DNA from: Mycolicibacterium holsaticum DSM 44478 = JCM 12374
GTDB lineage: Bacteria > Actinomycetota > Actinomycetes > Mycobacteriales > Mycobacteriaceae
NCBI RefSeq assembly: GCF_019645835.1
Contig: NZ_CP080998.1
Span: 5,332,001 to 5,396,000, forward strand
DNA: 64,000 bases
Direction of reading: 5' to 3'
The translations under genes were made by a program, and so were the position numbers. Below the pieces are notes generated by a model. The model did not search any database and was not told where the DNA came from. It saw only the letters and a list, made by a program, of their open reading frames with translations. Positions 53,257-63,756 of this stretch are shown here, in pieces (positions within the stretch are counted from its first letter, which is position 1; each line of letters opens with the position of its first letter).

Positions 53257-53736
53257 ATGAGTCAACAGGACCCGGCCTCCGCGGAGGCTTCCATCGACAT
53301 CGACGCCGACCCGGCAGCGGTGTACGCGCTGATCACCGACCTGCCGACGCTCGCGTCGCTGGCCGAGGAGACCCAGGCCATGGCGTGGTCCAAAGGCGAC
53401 AGCGTGGCGCCCGGCGCGGTGTTCAAGGGTCAGAACCGCAACGGCGCCAAGACCTGGACCACGACCTGCACCGTGACCGACGCCGAACCGGGGCGCACGT
53501 TCGCCTTCGATGTGCGGTCGCTGGCCGTGCCCGTCGCGCACTGGCGCTACGACATCGTCGCCGGTGAGCGCGGCTGCACGGTGACGGAGCGGACCTGGGA
53601 CAACCGCCCGGGCTGGTTTCGTAAACCGGCCAGCATGGCTACCGGCGTCAAGGACCGCGACGCGGCCAACGCGGCGCACATCCGCGTGACGCTGCAGCGG
53701 CTGAAGGAGAAAGCCGAAAGCGTGCGGACCGCCTGA
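53257..53736 (+). CDS. SRPBCC (polyketide cyclase/START-like) family protein
   Basis: A 159-residue single-domain protein with the helix-grip fold: ASIDIDADPAAVYALITDLPTL at the start, a central beta sheet (TWTTTCTVTDAEPGRTFAFDV), and a long C-terminal helix (ANAAHIRVTLQRLKEKAES). Such proteins bind hydrophobic ligands in a cavity. The TGA shares its last base with the ATG of the enoyl-CoA hydratase-like gene, so the two are co-translated, suggesting a shared lipophilic substrate. Confidence 0.85.
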   Translation: MSQQDPASAEASIDIDADPAAVYALITDLPTLASLAEETQAMAWSKGDSVAPGAVFKGQNRNGAKTWTTTCTVTDAEPGRTFAFDVRSLAVPVAHWRYDIVAGERGCTVTERTWDNRPGWFRKPASMATGVKDRDAANAAHIRVTLQRLKEKAESVRTA

Positions 53737-54392
53737 TGGCCGGGTTGCAGCGCCGCGGCGCGGTGTTCGTGCTGACGCTGGGCGACGACGAGAACCGCTT
53801 CCATCCGGACCGGTTGACGCAGATCAACGCCGCGCTCGACGAGGTCGAGGCCGCCGACGGCCCCAAGGCCATAGTCACCACCGGCCACGGCAAGTTCTAC
53901 TCCAACGGTCTGGATCTGGACTTCATGGCGGCCAACCCCGGGTCCGCCGAGGCGAACCTGAGCGACGTGCACGCGTTGTTCGCGCGCGTGCTGGCGTTTC
54001 CGGCGCCGATCGTCGCCGCGGTGCAGGGTCACGCGTTCGCGGCCGGGGCGATGCTGGCGCTCGCCCACGATCTGATCGTGATGCGCGGCGATCGCGGGTT
54101 TTTCTGCCTTCCCGAGGTCGATCTGGGCATCCCGTTCACCGCCGGGATGAACGCGCTGATCCGGGCGCGGTTGCCGATCGCCACCGCCCACGAGGCGATG
54201 ACGACCGGGCGCCGCTACGGCGGCGAGGACGCGCGCGAAGCCGGCATCGTCGCCGCCACCGCGGGGGAAGACGAGCTGCTCGACGTCGCCGTCGCGCGCG
54301 CAGAGGAACGCGCGGCCAAGGCCGGCGCGGTGTTCGGCACGATCAAGGAGCGGCTCTACGCCGAGGTGATCGCCGAGCTGAGGGCAAGCTAG
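53736..54392 (+). CDS. enoyl-CoA hydratase/isomerase family protein
   Basis: A 218-residue crotonase of the short type. The oxyanion-hole segments are IVTTGHGKFYSNGLDLDFM and AAVQGHAFAAGAMLALAHDL, and the active-site region is FCLPEVDLGIPFTAGM. The short length and the SNGLDLDF motif resemble delta3-delta2-enoyl-CoA isomerases rather than hydratases. It is coupled to the SRPBCC gene and converges on the epimerase gene with a 6-nt gap. Confidence 0.85.
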   Translation: MAGLQRRGAVFVLTLGDDENRFHPDRLTQINAALDEVEAADGPKAIVTTGHGKFYSNGLDLDFMAANPGSAEANLSDVHALFARVLAFPAPIVAAVQGHAFAAGAMLALAHDLIVMRGDRGFFCLPEVDLGIPFTAGMNALIRARLPIATAHEAMTTGRRYGGEDAREAGIVAATAGEDELLDVAVARAEERAAKAGAVFGTIKERLYAEVIAELRAS

Positions 54393-54398
54393 CCCGGG

Positions 54399-55412
54399 TC
54401 AGCCCGACCTGCTCGCCCGCCTGGCGTCGCGCAGGCCGGCCCAGAACTTCGCTGCTTCCCGGATGGACTCCTCGACCGGCCTTGGCTGCCAACCCAATTC
54501 ACGTCTGGCCTTGCTGCAGTCGACCGGCGCCTCCGCGCGCATCAACCGCAACGAGTTCAGCGACAGCTTCTCGTCGGTGCCGCGCAACCGGGCCTTGACG
54601 CTGCCCAGGGTGGCCAGCAGGTAGGCCACCGGTAGCGGAATGGACTTGGTGGGCGGTGCCATCCCGGCGGCCTCCGCGGCGATGTTGATCACCTCGGCGT
54701 TGGTGATCATCTTCTCCGAGATCAGGTAGCGCTCCCCGACGCGGCCGTGCTCGGCGGCCAACAGCATCGCGCGGGCGGCGTCGGTCACGCCGACGGCTTC
54801 GAGTTCGATGCCGCGCAGCACGAACGGGATCTTGCCGAATACCGCGCCGGCGATGATCGCGCCGTGCGGGGTGCGGCCCCAGTCGCCGGCGCCGTAGGTG
54901 GTCGACACGCACATCGCCACCGCGGGCAGCTTGTGGTCGCGCGCGTAGGCCAGCACCATGTTCTCGGCCTGCACCCGCGAGCGCACATACGCTGTCAGCC
55001 CACGGTCGGAGACGACGTCGTTCTCGTCGGCGACACGGCCGCGGCGCCGCCCGACCGTCGCGTAGCTGCTGGTGTAGACGAACCGTCGCAGGTCGGCGCT
55101 CTTGGCTACCTCCAGCACGTTTCGCGTGCCGTCGACGTTGGTGTGAAACAGCGGCGCGGGATCGCGGAGCCAGCCGCGGGTGTCCACGACGCAGTAGTAG
55201 ACGTCGTCGCAGCCGGCCATCGCCTCGCGCAGGGTGTCGTTGTCCCAGATGTCGCCGAGGAACTTCTCGACGGGCAGGTCGTCGATGCCCACGGTGTTGG
55301 CGCTCGGGCGCACCATCGCGCGCACCGGATGGCCGTCGGCCACGAGCAACCGGGTGACATGTGAGCCCAGAAAGCCGTTGGCGCCGATGACCAGCTTGGG
55401 CCGCGACGTCAC
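54399..55412 (-). CDS. NAD-dependent epimerase / 3-beta-HSD-like protein (Rv0139-like)
   Basis: A 337-residue extended short-chain dehydrogenase. NAD binding is at LVIGANGFLGSHVTRLL (GxxGxxG); the acidic NAD-selective site and FVYTSSYATVG follow. The catalytic YxxxK position, expected near residue 150, reads TAYVRSRVQAE, with Arg in place of Lys, so activity needs care. The GTG start overlaps the SnoaL-like stop by 4 nt. The protein resembles the 3-beta-hydroxysteroid dehydrogenase/epimerase group, and the operon carries a KstR-type site, which together hint at a sterol-linked substrate. Confidence 0.85.
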   Translation of the reverse strand: MTSRPKLVIGANGFLGSHVTRLLVADGHPVRAMVRPSANTVGIDDLPVEKFLGDIWDNDTLREAMAGCDDVYYCVVDTRGWLRDPAPLFHTNVDGTRNVLEVAKSADLRRFVYTSSYATVGRRRGRVADENDVVSDRGLTAYVRSRVQAENMVLAYARDHKLPAVAMCVSTTYGAGDWGRTPHGAIIAGAVFGKIPFVLRGIELEAVGVTDAARAMLLAAEHGRVGERYLISEKMITNAEVINIAAEAAGMAPPTKSIPLPVAYLLATLGSVKARLRGTDEKLSLNSLRLMRAEAPVDCSKARRELGWQPRPVEESIREAAKFWAGLRDARRASRSG

Positions 55413-55915
55413 CGGCCGCCCCCGAACTGCGCCATCCAGCTTCGCGCCTCGTCGGGCAGCGTGCCGAGTTCCTCGGCCTTGCGACACCACTTCGACGCCG
55501 CCCTGGCGAACCGCAGCGGGTTGTAGATGTCCTCCTGGCGCCGCCACAGGCCGTCACCGGCGTAGGTGAGAATCGAGATGTTGGTAGCGCTGATGACCGT
55601 GCCGTCCCCGGGGTCACGCATCGGGTTGTCGAGTTCGCAGATGACGCGGCCGGTCGCCTCGTCGATCACCGTCCACAACGCGGGGAACGACGTCATCTGG
55701 TTGCCCGGGAAGCTCTCCATCGTCTTCCAGATCCAGGCGCGCACCTCCTCGCGCCCGCGCATCGTGCCCGCGGCGTGCTCGACGTACTCGACGTCGGGGG
55801 TGTACTGCGCGACCCACGGATCCCAGTCGCGGGTCTGCGCGGCGCGATCCACGGTCGCCTCGAATGTCTGAAACGCTGCAGCCAGTTCGTCACGGCTGAA
55901 CACCTTGCCGGTCAC
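55409..55915 (-). CDS. SnoaL/NTF2-like protein (Rv0138-like)
   Basis: A 168-residue NTF2-fold protein, the first gene of the pair. The core DWDPWVAQYTPDVEYVEHAAGTMRG is typical of SnoaL-like proteins, with later strands VICELDNPMRDPGDG and ISILTYAGDGLWRRQEDIYNP. This fold includes ketosteroid isomerases and polyketide cyclases, but no catalytic set is obvious. Start GTG 55915 gives about the length of Rv0138. A TnnAACnnGTTnnA palindrome lies 8 bp upstream, so it may be controlled by KstR or a relative. Confidence 0.8.
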   Translation of the reverse strand: MTGKVFSRDELAAAFQTFEATVDRAAQTRDWDPWVAQYTPDVEYVEHAAGTMRGREEVRAWIWKTMESFPGNQMTSFPALWTVIDEATGRVICELDNPMRDPGDGTVISATNISILTYAGDGLWRRQEDIYNPLRFARAASKWCRKAEELGTLPDEARSWMAQFGGGR

Positions 55916-55923
55916 GCCAAAAC

Positions 55924-55937
55924 TAGAACACGTTCTA
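55924..55937. promoter_or_regulatory. KstR-type operator upstream of the SnoaL-like gene
   Basis: TAGAACACGTTCTA fits the KstR consensus TnnAACnnGTTnnA at every fixed base and is palindromic except for its two central bases. It starts 8 bp upstream of the SnoaL-like GTG. The divergent msrA start is 163 bp away, so control of the SnoaL-epimerase pair is more likely. Confidence 0.65.
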
Positions 55938-56100
55938 TTGCGTTTGTCGAGCGTCAGTGGGCGCTGGGCACCTGACACGCCCCGATCGGGCGTGACCGCA
56001 GGCGCAAAGCCGACGGCGAGCAAGGTCACGGTGATGGCAGCCGGATGATTTCGGCGAGCACAATGGTTGAAGGCTCATACGACTGTGCGAAGGAGAAAGC

Positions 56101-56616
56101 GTGACCACTACGCAGAAGGCCATCCTGGCCGGCGGCTGCTTCTGGGGCATGCAGGACTTGATCCGCAAGCAACCCGGCGTCGTCTCGACCCGGGTCGGCT
56201 ACACCGGCGGCGAGAACGCCAACCCCACGTACCGCAACCATCCCGGCCATGCCGAGGCCATCGAGATCGTCTACGACCCGGCGCAGACCGACTTTCGGGC
56301 GCTGCTGGAGTTCTTCTTCCAGATCCATGATCCGACCACGAAGAACCGCCAGGGCAACGACGTCGGGACCAGTTACCGCTCGGCGATCTTCTACCTCGAC
56401 GACGAGCAGAAGCGCACCGCGTTGGACACCATCGCCGACGTCGAGGCGTCGGGGCTGTGGCCGGGCAAGGTCGTCACCGAGGTGACCCCGGCCAGTGAGT
56501 TCTGGGAGGCCGAGCCCGAGCACCAGGATTATCTGGAGCACTACCCCAACGGGTACACCTGCCACTTCCCCCGGCCGAACTGGACGCTGCCGAAGCGGGA
56601 GAAGGCAACCTCCTGA
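56101..56616 (+). CDS. msrA: peptide methionine sulfoxide reductase MsrA
   Basis: A 171-residue reductase of methionine-S-sulfoxide. The catalytic Cys13 is in [11 protein letters not shown], followed by [19 protein letters not shown] and [19 protein letters not shown], all family blocks. No resolving Cys pair is seen near the C-terminus, whose end is [13 protein letters not shown] 56101 is preceded by GGAG. It stands between the KstR-type operon and cyp138, as Rv0137c does, and protects proteins against oxidative damage in the cytosol. Confidence 0.95.
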   Translation: MTTTQKAILAGGCFWGMQDLIRKQPGVVSTRVGYTGGENANPTYRNHPGHAEAIEIVYDPAQTDFRALLEFFFQIHDPTTKNRQGNDVGTSYRSAIFYLDDEQKRTALDTIADVEASGLWPGKVVTEVTPASEFWEAEPEHQDYLEHYPNGYTCHFPRPNWTLPKREKATS

Positions 56617-56621
56617 CTCGG

Positions 56622-56679
56622 CGAGCAGACGCGCGATCGCATCAATCTGCGTGTGGCAGCGCGGATTTGCGTCTGCTCG
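56622..56679. terminator. hairpin between convergent msrA and cyp138 genes
   Basis: 56622-56632 (CGAGCAGACGC) pairs with 56669-56679, leaving a 36-nt loop. It spans the convergent junction and abuts the cyp138 stop codon. The large loop makes efficient termination less certain. Confidence 0.45.
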
Positions 56680-56683
56680 TCAG
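56666..56683 (-). repeat. dispersed 18-mer, copy 2
   Basis: Identical to 33981-33998. It overlaps the cyp138 stop codon and forms one arm of the hairpin here. Confidence 0.85.
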
Positions 56684-58017
56684 CCGCGGCGGTGCACGAC
56701 CATGCGTCCGCCGTGCTTGGGGGTGAATGCCACCCCGCGGGAGTGCCACTTCTCCCCCGGCGCGGTCGTCGTCTCGATCGCGAAGTGGCGCAACACCGTT
56801 CGCAGCACGACGTCCATTTCGACGTTGGCGAACACCGCGCCCACACAGCGCCGGGTGCCGCCGCCGAACGGGATCCAGGCGAACGTCGAGGGGCGGTTGC
56901 CGAGGAACCGTTGCGGGTCGAACCGCTGCGGTGCGGGGAACTCGTCAGCCCGGTCGTGCATCAGCAGGATGCTGGTCAACACCGTATGGCCTTGCGGGAT
57001 AACCCATTCGCCGAGCTCGAACGTGGGAGAGTACACGTGGCGACCTGCGAAGTCGATGATGGTGCGGTTGCGCTGGACCTCGAGGATGGTGGCTTGACGG
57101 TAGTCGTTGTCGTCGGTCTGGGCTTCCTCGACGAGCTTGGCCAGCACCTCGGGATGGCGGGTGATCCGCTCGAACGCCCACGCCAGGGTGGCCGCCGTCG
57201 TCTCGTGGCCGGCGGCCAGCAGCGTCAGCAGTTCGTCGCCGATCTCCTGGCGCGTCATCACCGAACCGTCCTCGTAGGTGCTGCGCAGCAGCAGCGCCAG
57301 GACGTCGTTGCGGTCGTCGAAGCCCGGGTCGGCGGTCACATCGTCGATGAGCCGGTTGATGACCGCGTCGTACTGGCGGCGGTATCGCGCCAACCGCCCC
57401 CACGGGCTGTACCGTCCGTAGGTCCGTTTCGGCGTCGGCACGCTGACCACGCGCGAACCCAGGGTTACCCACGGCGGGATGATGCGGCGCAGATCGTCGA
57501 GGCGTTCCCCGTCGGCGCCGAAGACCGCCCGCAGGATCGCGTTGAGCGTGATGCGCATCATCGGCTCCAGCGTTTCGAACGCCTGGCCCTCCGGCCAGTT
57601 CGCCGATTCGCGCAGCGTCTCCTCTTCGAAGATCTTCTCGTAGTTCTTGACGCTCTTGCCGTGGAAGGGCGGGGTCAGCAGCCGACGCCTGCGGCGGTGC
57701 TCGGCGCCGTCGAGCGCGAACACCGAACCCGGGCCCAGCACCCGCGACAGGTTGGGCTGCACGTTGCCCAAGTCGTCGGTGTTGGCGGTGAACACCTGCT
57801 TGGCCAGTTGCGGTTCGGCGACCACGACCGTGGGGCCGAAGATCGGGATGTTGAGGCTGAACGCCTCGCCGTAGCGGCGGGCCATGCGGTACACGGTCCA
57901 GCGGCGGTTGGCGATGAAAGCCAACCCCTGCAGTGTCATCGGAAGCCGCGGGCCCGGCGGCAGTTTCACCGCGCGCGACGGTGTGGCGGGCGCTTCGACG
58001 GTCGAGGATTCGCTCAT
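56680..58017 (-). CDS. cyp138: cytochrome P450 (Cyp138-like)
   Basis: A 445-residue soluble P450. The I-helix oxygen-binding motif is LLAAGHETTAATLAW, the K-helix ExxR is in ILEVQRNR, and the heme-thiolate loop is FGGGTRRCVGAVFANVE with the axial Cys. LPPGPRLPMTLQG is the proline-rich hinge near the N-terminus. Start ATG 58017. The order MsrA, P450, TetR is that of Rv0137c-Rv0135c. The substrate is unknown. The divergent gap to the TetR gene holds two GGTAC-based operator-like elements, so the TetR protein probably represses it. Confidence 0.9.
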   Translation of the reverse strand: MSESSTVEAPATPSRAVKLPPGPRLPMTLQGLAFIANRRWTVYRMARRYGEAFSLNIPIFGPTVVVAEPQLAKQVFTANTDDLGNVQPNLSRVLGPGSVFALDGAEHRRRRRLLTPPFHGKSVKNYEKIFEEETLRESANWPEGQAFETLEPMMRITLNAILRAVFGADGERLDDLRRIIPPWVTLGSRVVSVPTPKRTYGRYSPWGRLARYRRQYDAVINRLIDDVTADPGFDDRNDVLALLLRSTYEDGSVMTRQEIGDELLTLLAAGHETTAATLAWAFERITRHPEVLAKLVEEAQTDDNDYRQATILEVQRNRTIIDFAGRHVYSPTFELGEWVIPQGHTVLTSILLMHDRADEFPAPQRFDPQRFLGNRPSTFAWIPFGGGTRRCVGAVFANVEMDVVLRTVLRHFAIETTTAPGEKWHSRGVAFTPKHGGRMVVHRRG

Positions 58018-58057
58018 ATCACTCCCAGCCGGCGTCTCAGGTACGACGCCCTCTTTT

Positions 58058-58106
58058 GGTACAACGATGTACCGCAGGTGTGTGTAGTACGGTACCGCTT
58101 GGTACC
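58058..58106. promoter_or_regulatory. two operator-like palindromes between cyp138 and the TetR gene
   Basis: GGTACA-ACGA-TGTACC (58058-58073) and GGTACC-GCTT-GGTACC (58091-58106) share a 6-4-6 form and are 33 bp apart centre to centre, about three helical turns. They are likely TetR operators for both divergent genes. Confidence 0.6.
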
Positions 58107-58134
58107 AGGGACCGCAAGAGATTCCGAGGGCGAT

Positions 58135-58740
58135 ATGGCGACAGCGCTCGACACGAGTGCGGACGAATCGCGTCCCACCGGCCCCTTCCGCGACCGCGTG
58201 CTCGACGGGATGGCCGAGTCGATCACTGAGCGCGGATACCGCGACACCACGGTCGCCGACATCGTCCGGCACGCCCACACCTCGAAACGGACGTTCTACG
58301 AGCAGTTCTCCAGCAAGGCCGAATGCCTCATCGAGTTGCTGCGGCGCAACAACGAGATGCTGATCGCCAACATCCGCGGCGCGGTGGACCCCGAGGACGA
58401 CTGGCACGAGCAGATCCGCTGCGCGGTCAACGCGTACGTCGAGCACATCGCGGCCCGGCCCGCGGTGACGCTGAGCTGGATCCGCGAAGCGCCCGCGCTC
58501 GGCGACGTCGCGACGCCGCTGCACCGCCAGGCGATGGAGCATCTGACCGACATGCTCGTCGACCTCAGCGACAGCGCCGGGTTCCGGCGGGCGCAGCTGG
58601 CGCCGCTGTCGCGCCCGCTGGCGCTCATCCTGCTCGGCGGGCTGCGGGAGCTGACGGCGCTGTTCGTCGAGGACGGGCGCGATGTGCGCGGCATCGTCGA
58701 GCCGGCGATCACCGCGTCGACGGCGATCCTCGGGCCCTAA
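58135..58740 (+). CDS. TetR family regulator (Rv0135c-like)
   Basis: A 201-residue regulator. Residues 20-66 are the TetR HTH (RVLDGMAESITERGYRDTTV, then IVRHAHTSKRTFYEQFSSKAE), with the ligand-binding helices after. Start ATG 58135. It diverges from cyp138 and should bind the two GGTAC palindromes between them, repressing the P450 until a ligand, possibly the P450 substrate, is present. Its 3' end is 37 nt from the next, convergent TetR gene. Confidence 0.88.
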   Translation: MATALDTSADESRPTGPFRDRVLDGMAESITERGYRDTTVADIVRHAHTSKRTFYEQFSSKAECLIELLRRNNEMLIANIRGAVDPEDDWHEQIRCAVNAYVEHIAARPAVTLSWIREAPALGDVATPLHRQAMEHLTDMLVDLSDSAGFRRAQLAPLSRPLALILLGGLRELTALFVEDGRDVRGIVEPAITASTAILGP

Positions 58741-58777
58741 CCTTTCATGGGCCCCTTCTTGACGTCGAGACGTGGCG

Positions 58778-61147
<2,370 letters not shown>

Positions 61148-61161
<14 letters not shown>

Positions 61162-61879
61162 CAGGTACCACCGGCTTTCTGAAATACAACGCCACGCTCT
61201 TGCCGATCAGCGGGTTGAGCACCGACTCCGCGGTGCGTGTGAGCCATGGCTGGCTCATCATGTCCCACACCAGCATGCGGTGATACGCCGAGACTGCGGG
61301 GTGGTCTGAATTCTCGGTGCCCACAGCGCATTTCAGCCACCAGTACGGGGAGTGCAGCGCGTGGGCGTGGTGGGTGTGGGTGAGTTTGAGGCCGTGGGAC
61401 AGCACCTTGTCGCACAGCCTGTCGGCGTGGTAGATCCGCACGTGCCCACCCTCGTTGGCGTGGTATTCGTCGGACAGGATCCAGCAGATCTTCTCGGGCA
61501 GCCAGCGCGGCACGGTGATCGCCAGTGCGCCGCCAGGCGCCAGCACCCGCACCAGTTCGGAGATCGCCCGATCGTCCTCGGGTACGTGTTCGAGGATCTC
61601 CGAGGCGATGACACAGTCGAAAGTGCCGTCGGCATAGGGCAGGTCGAGGGCGTCGCCCTTGACGGCCTCGGCCGTGGCCGCGGCCGGCGCCTCACCCTGC
61701 TCGCGCATCGCGGTCAGGATCTCGTCGACGTCGTTGAGGTCAGACGCGCTCTGATCGAACGCGATGACGTGGGCGCCGCGCCGATACGCCTCGAAGCTGT
61801 GGCGCCCCGCGCCGCAACCGACGTCGATCAGCTTGGTGCCCGCACCGACACCGAGCCGGTCGAAGTCGACCGTCAGCAT
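61148..61879 (-). CDS. class I SAM-dependent methyltransferase (Methyltransf_11-like)
   Basis: A 243-residue methyltransferase. Motif I is KLIDVGCGAGRHSFEAYRRG, motif II FDQSASDL, and the later segments are YADGTFDCVIASEILEHVPED and LVRVLAPGGALAITVPRW. The C-terminal part (HADRLCDKVLSHGLKLTHTH) is a His-rich extension unlike the shortest members. It overlaps the glycosyltransferase upstream by 7 nt and the alpha/alpha-barrel gene downstream by 14 nt. By context it methylates a glycan or glycolipid made by the cluster, which is inference. Confidence 0.87.
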
Positions 61880-63108
61880 GCGCCGACCCGCTCACACGCC
61901 CGCTCGTAGACGGCGACCGTTTGCGCCGCAACGGATTCCCAGCTGAACACCTCGAGTGCGCGGCGTCGACCCGCGGCACCGAGCCGGCTCAGCTCCCGCG
62001 GCGAATCCAGCAGTTCGCCGAGCACCTTGGTCAGCTCGTCGACGTCGGCGGGCCGGACCAACCTGGCGCATTCGCCGTCGGCGCCGACCACCTCGGGCAG
62101 CGCGCCGGCGCGGCTGGCCACGATCGGGGTCCCGCTGGCCATCGCTTCCACGGCGGGCAGCGAGAAGCCTTCGTAAAGCGAAGGGATACAGGCGACTTCG
62201 GCAGATGCCAGCAGATCGGCCAGCTCGGCGTCGGACAGCCCGCTCGAGCTGTGCACGATATCGGAGATGCCCAGTTCGGCGATCAACTTCTCGGTCGGCC
62301 CGTTGGGTTCGAGCTTGGCGACCAGTTGCAGCTCGAGGTCGCGTTCCACGCGCAGCCGCGCGACGGCGTGCAACAGGTGGCTGACCCCCTTGAGCGGCAC
62401 GTCGGCGCTGGCGATCGCGATGATGCGGTTGCGGACCCGCTGCTGCGCGGGCTTGAACATCGCGGTATCCACCCCCAGCGGCACCACGTGCAGCTGACTG
62501 GGTGCCACCCCGAAGTCTTCGGCGATGTCGGCCGCCGACGTCGACGACACGGTCAGGATCTCGGGGATCTCACGGGCGATCTGCTTCTGCATCTCGGCGA
62601 AGCCGTACCACCGGCGCACCAGCGGCTTGCGCCACCACGGCGCGGCCGCGACATCGAGCACCTGATCCCGGGTGATCGGGTGGTGCACCGTGGCCACCAC
62701 GGGAAGGCCCATCTCGGCGATCTTCCGCAGGCCCGTACCGAGGCACTGGTTGTCGTGCACCACGTCGAAGTCCGCGAGGCGCTCAGCCAGCGCCCGCGCC
62801 GCGCGCAGGCTGAACGTGCGCGGCTCGGGGAAGCCTGCGGTCCACGTGGTGAACAGCTCGAGCAGATCGATCCGCGTCTTGATCTCGCTGGGCCAGGGAA
62901 TGCGGAACGGATCGGGCTCGCGATACAGATCCAGGCTGGGCACTTTGGTCAGCCGCACCCGGGGGTCCAGGCCCTCGGGGTAGGGCTGGCCGGAGAACAG
63001 CTCCACGTCGTGGCCCAACTCGACCAGCCCGCGGCTGAGATAGCGGACGTAGACCCCCTGTCCGCCACAGTGGGTCTTGCTCCGGTACGACAACAAGGCG
63101 ATGCGCAT
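61873..63108 (-). CDS. GT4 family glycosyltransferase
   Basis: A 411-residue GT-B enzyme. The N-terminal domain has SKTHCGGQGVYVRYLSRGLVELGHD (the GG(x)xxY region) and VVATVHHPITRDQ; the C-terminal donor domain has VPLGVDTAMF, ASADVPLKGVSHLL and EGFSLPAVEAMASGTPIVAS, the EX7E retaining motif. Such enzymes use nucleotide-sugars. ATG 63108 is preferred; TTG 63114 is possible. It is first in the operon, with a TTGCGT-17-TATAGT promoter and an overlapping palindrome about 100 bp upstream. Confidence 0.9.
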   Translation of the reverse strand: MRIALLSYRSKTHCGGQGVYVRYLSRGLVELGHDVELFSGQPYPEGLDPRVRLTKVPSLDLYREPDPFRIPWPSEIKTRIDLLELFTTWTAGFPEPRTFSLRAARALAERLADFDVVHDNQCLGTGLRKIAEMGLPVVATVHHPITRDQVLDVAAAPWWRKPLVRRWYGFAEMQKQIAREIPEILTVSSTSAADIAEDFGVAPSQLHVVPLGVDTAMFKPAQQRVRNRIIAIASADVPLKGVSHLLHAVARLRVERDLELQLVAKLEPNGPTEKLIAELGISDIVHSSSGLSDAELADLLASAEVACIPSLYEGFSLPAVEAMASGTPIVASRAGALPEVVGADGECARLVRPADVDELTKVLGELLDSPRELSRLGAAGRRRALEVFSWESVAAQTVAVYERACERVGAC

Positions 63109-63192
63109 GCTCAACTCACGACGATGCGCTGCGGCGGAAAAATCCGAGGTCGGCGGCCAGGACGAAACGTGTCACGCAACAACTCCGAACCC

Positions 63193-63210
63193 TCTGGACA
63201 TGTGTCCAGA
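63193..63210. promoter_or_regulatory. operator-like palindrome at the GT4 operon promoter
   Basis: TCTGGACATGTGTCCAGA has perfect 8-bp arms around TG. It shares GGACA-N2-TGTCC with the site at the 59.3-kb TetR start. It begins at the -10 box of the minus-strand promoter and would cover the start site. Confidence 0.7.
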
Positions 63211-63238
63211 CTATAGTTTGACGTGCTATCGGACGCAA
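63210..63238 (-). promoter_or_regulatory. promoter of the GT4 operon
   Basis: On the minus strand TTGCGT (63233-63238) and TATAGT (63210-63215) are separated by 17 bp. The start would fall near 63203, inside the palindrome, leaving a leader of about 95 nt to ATG 63108. Confidence 0.55.
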
Positions 63239-63330
63239 AGCGGCCGCACTGCCCTGACTACCACAGCCGTCGGGCGCGGCGATTTCCGGCCTCTTGGTTC
63301 TGACCCCCCGCGACGGGGTACCCGCCGGGC

Positions 63331-63756
63331 ATGAGCAGGCATATCGAGGCCACCTTCGAGATCGGCAGCTGGGACGAAACCCCGTTCAGCGACGGCGACG
63401 AGGGCACCAAGCTCACCGAGGCGCTGGTGGCCAAGCGTTACGACGGCGACATCAAAGGCACGTCGACCACCAAGTGGCTGCTGTCCTACGCGCCCGACAA
63501 GTCGGCGCTCTACGTCGGCGTCGAGCACCTCACGGGCACCGTCGGCGGGTTGACGGGCGGCCTGGTGCTGTTGCACGACGGCACCTACCGCGACGGGGTG
63601 GCCAGCGCGGAGCTGCGTATCGCGTCGGGCACCGGCGAGTTGGCCAACGCGGCCGGCACCGGCAGCTTCCGCGCCGATCCAAGCGGTGCCATCACGCTTG
63701 ACCTCGACGGTGTGGACACCGCTATCGCGGCTGGTTCGCGGGAAAACCGCCGGTAG
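63331..63756 (+). CDS. DUF3224 domain protein
   Basis: A 141-residue protein of DUF3224, a lipocalin/AOC-barrel-like family. The start ATEFEIGSWDETPF-like segment is SRHIEATFEIGSWDETPFSD, followed by DIKGTSTTKWLLSYA, GLTGGLVLLHDGTYRDGVA and GTGELANAAGTGSF, all family blocks. It has no signal peptide. It diverges from the GT4 operon; its end overlaps the convergent PPOX gene by 35 nt. Function unknown. Confidence 0.85.
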   Translation: MSRHIEATFEIGSWDETPFSDGDEGTKLTEALVAKRYDGDIKGTSTTKWLLSYAPDKSALYVGVEHLTGTVGGLTGGLVLLHDGTYRDGVASAELRIASGTGELANAAGTGSFRADPSGAITLDLDGVDTAIAAGSRENRR

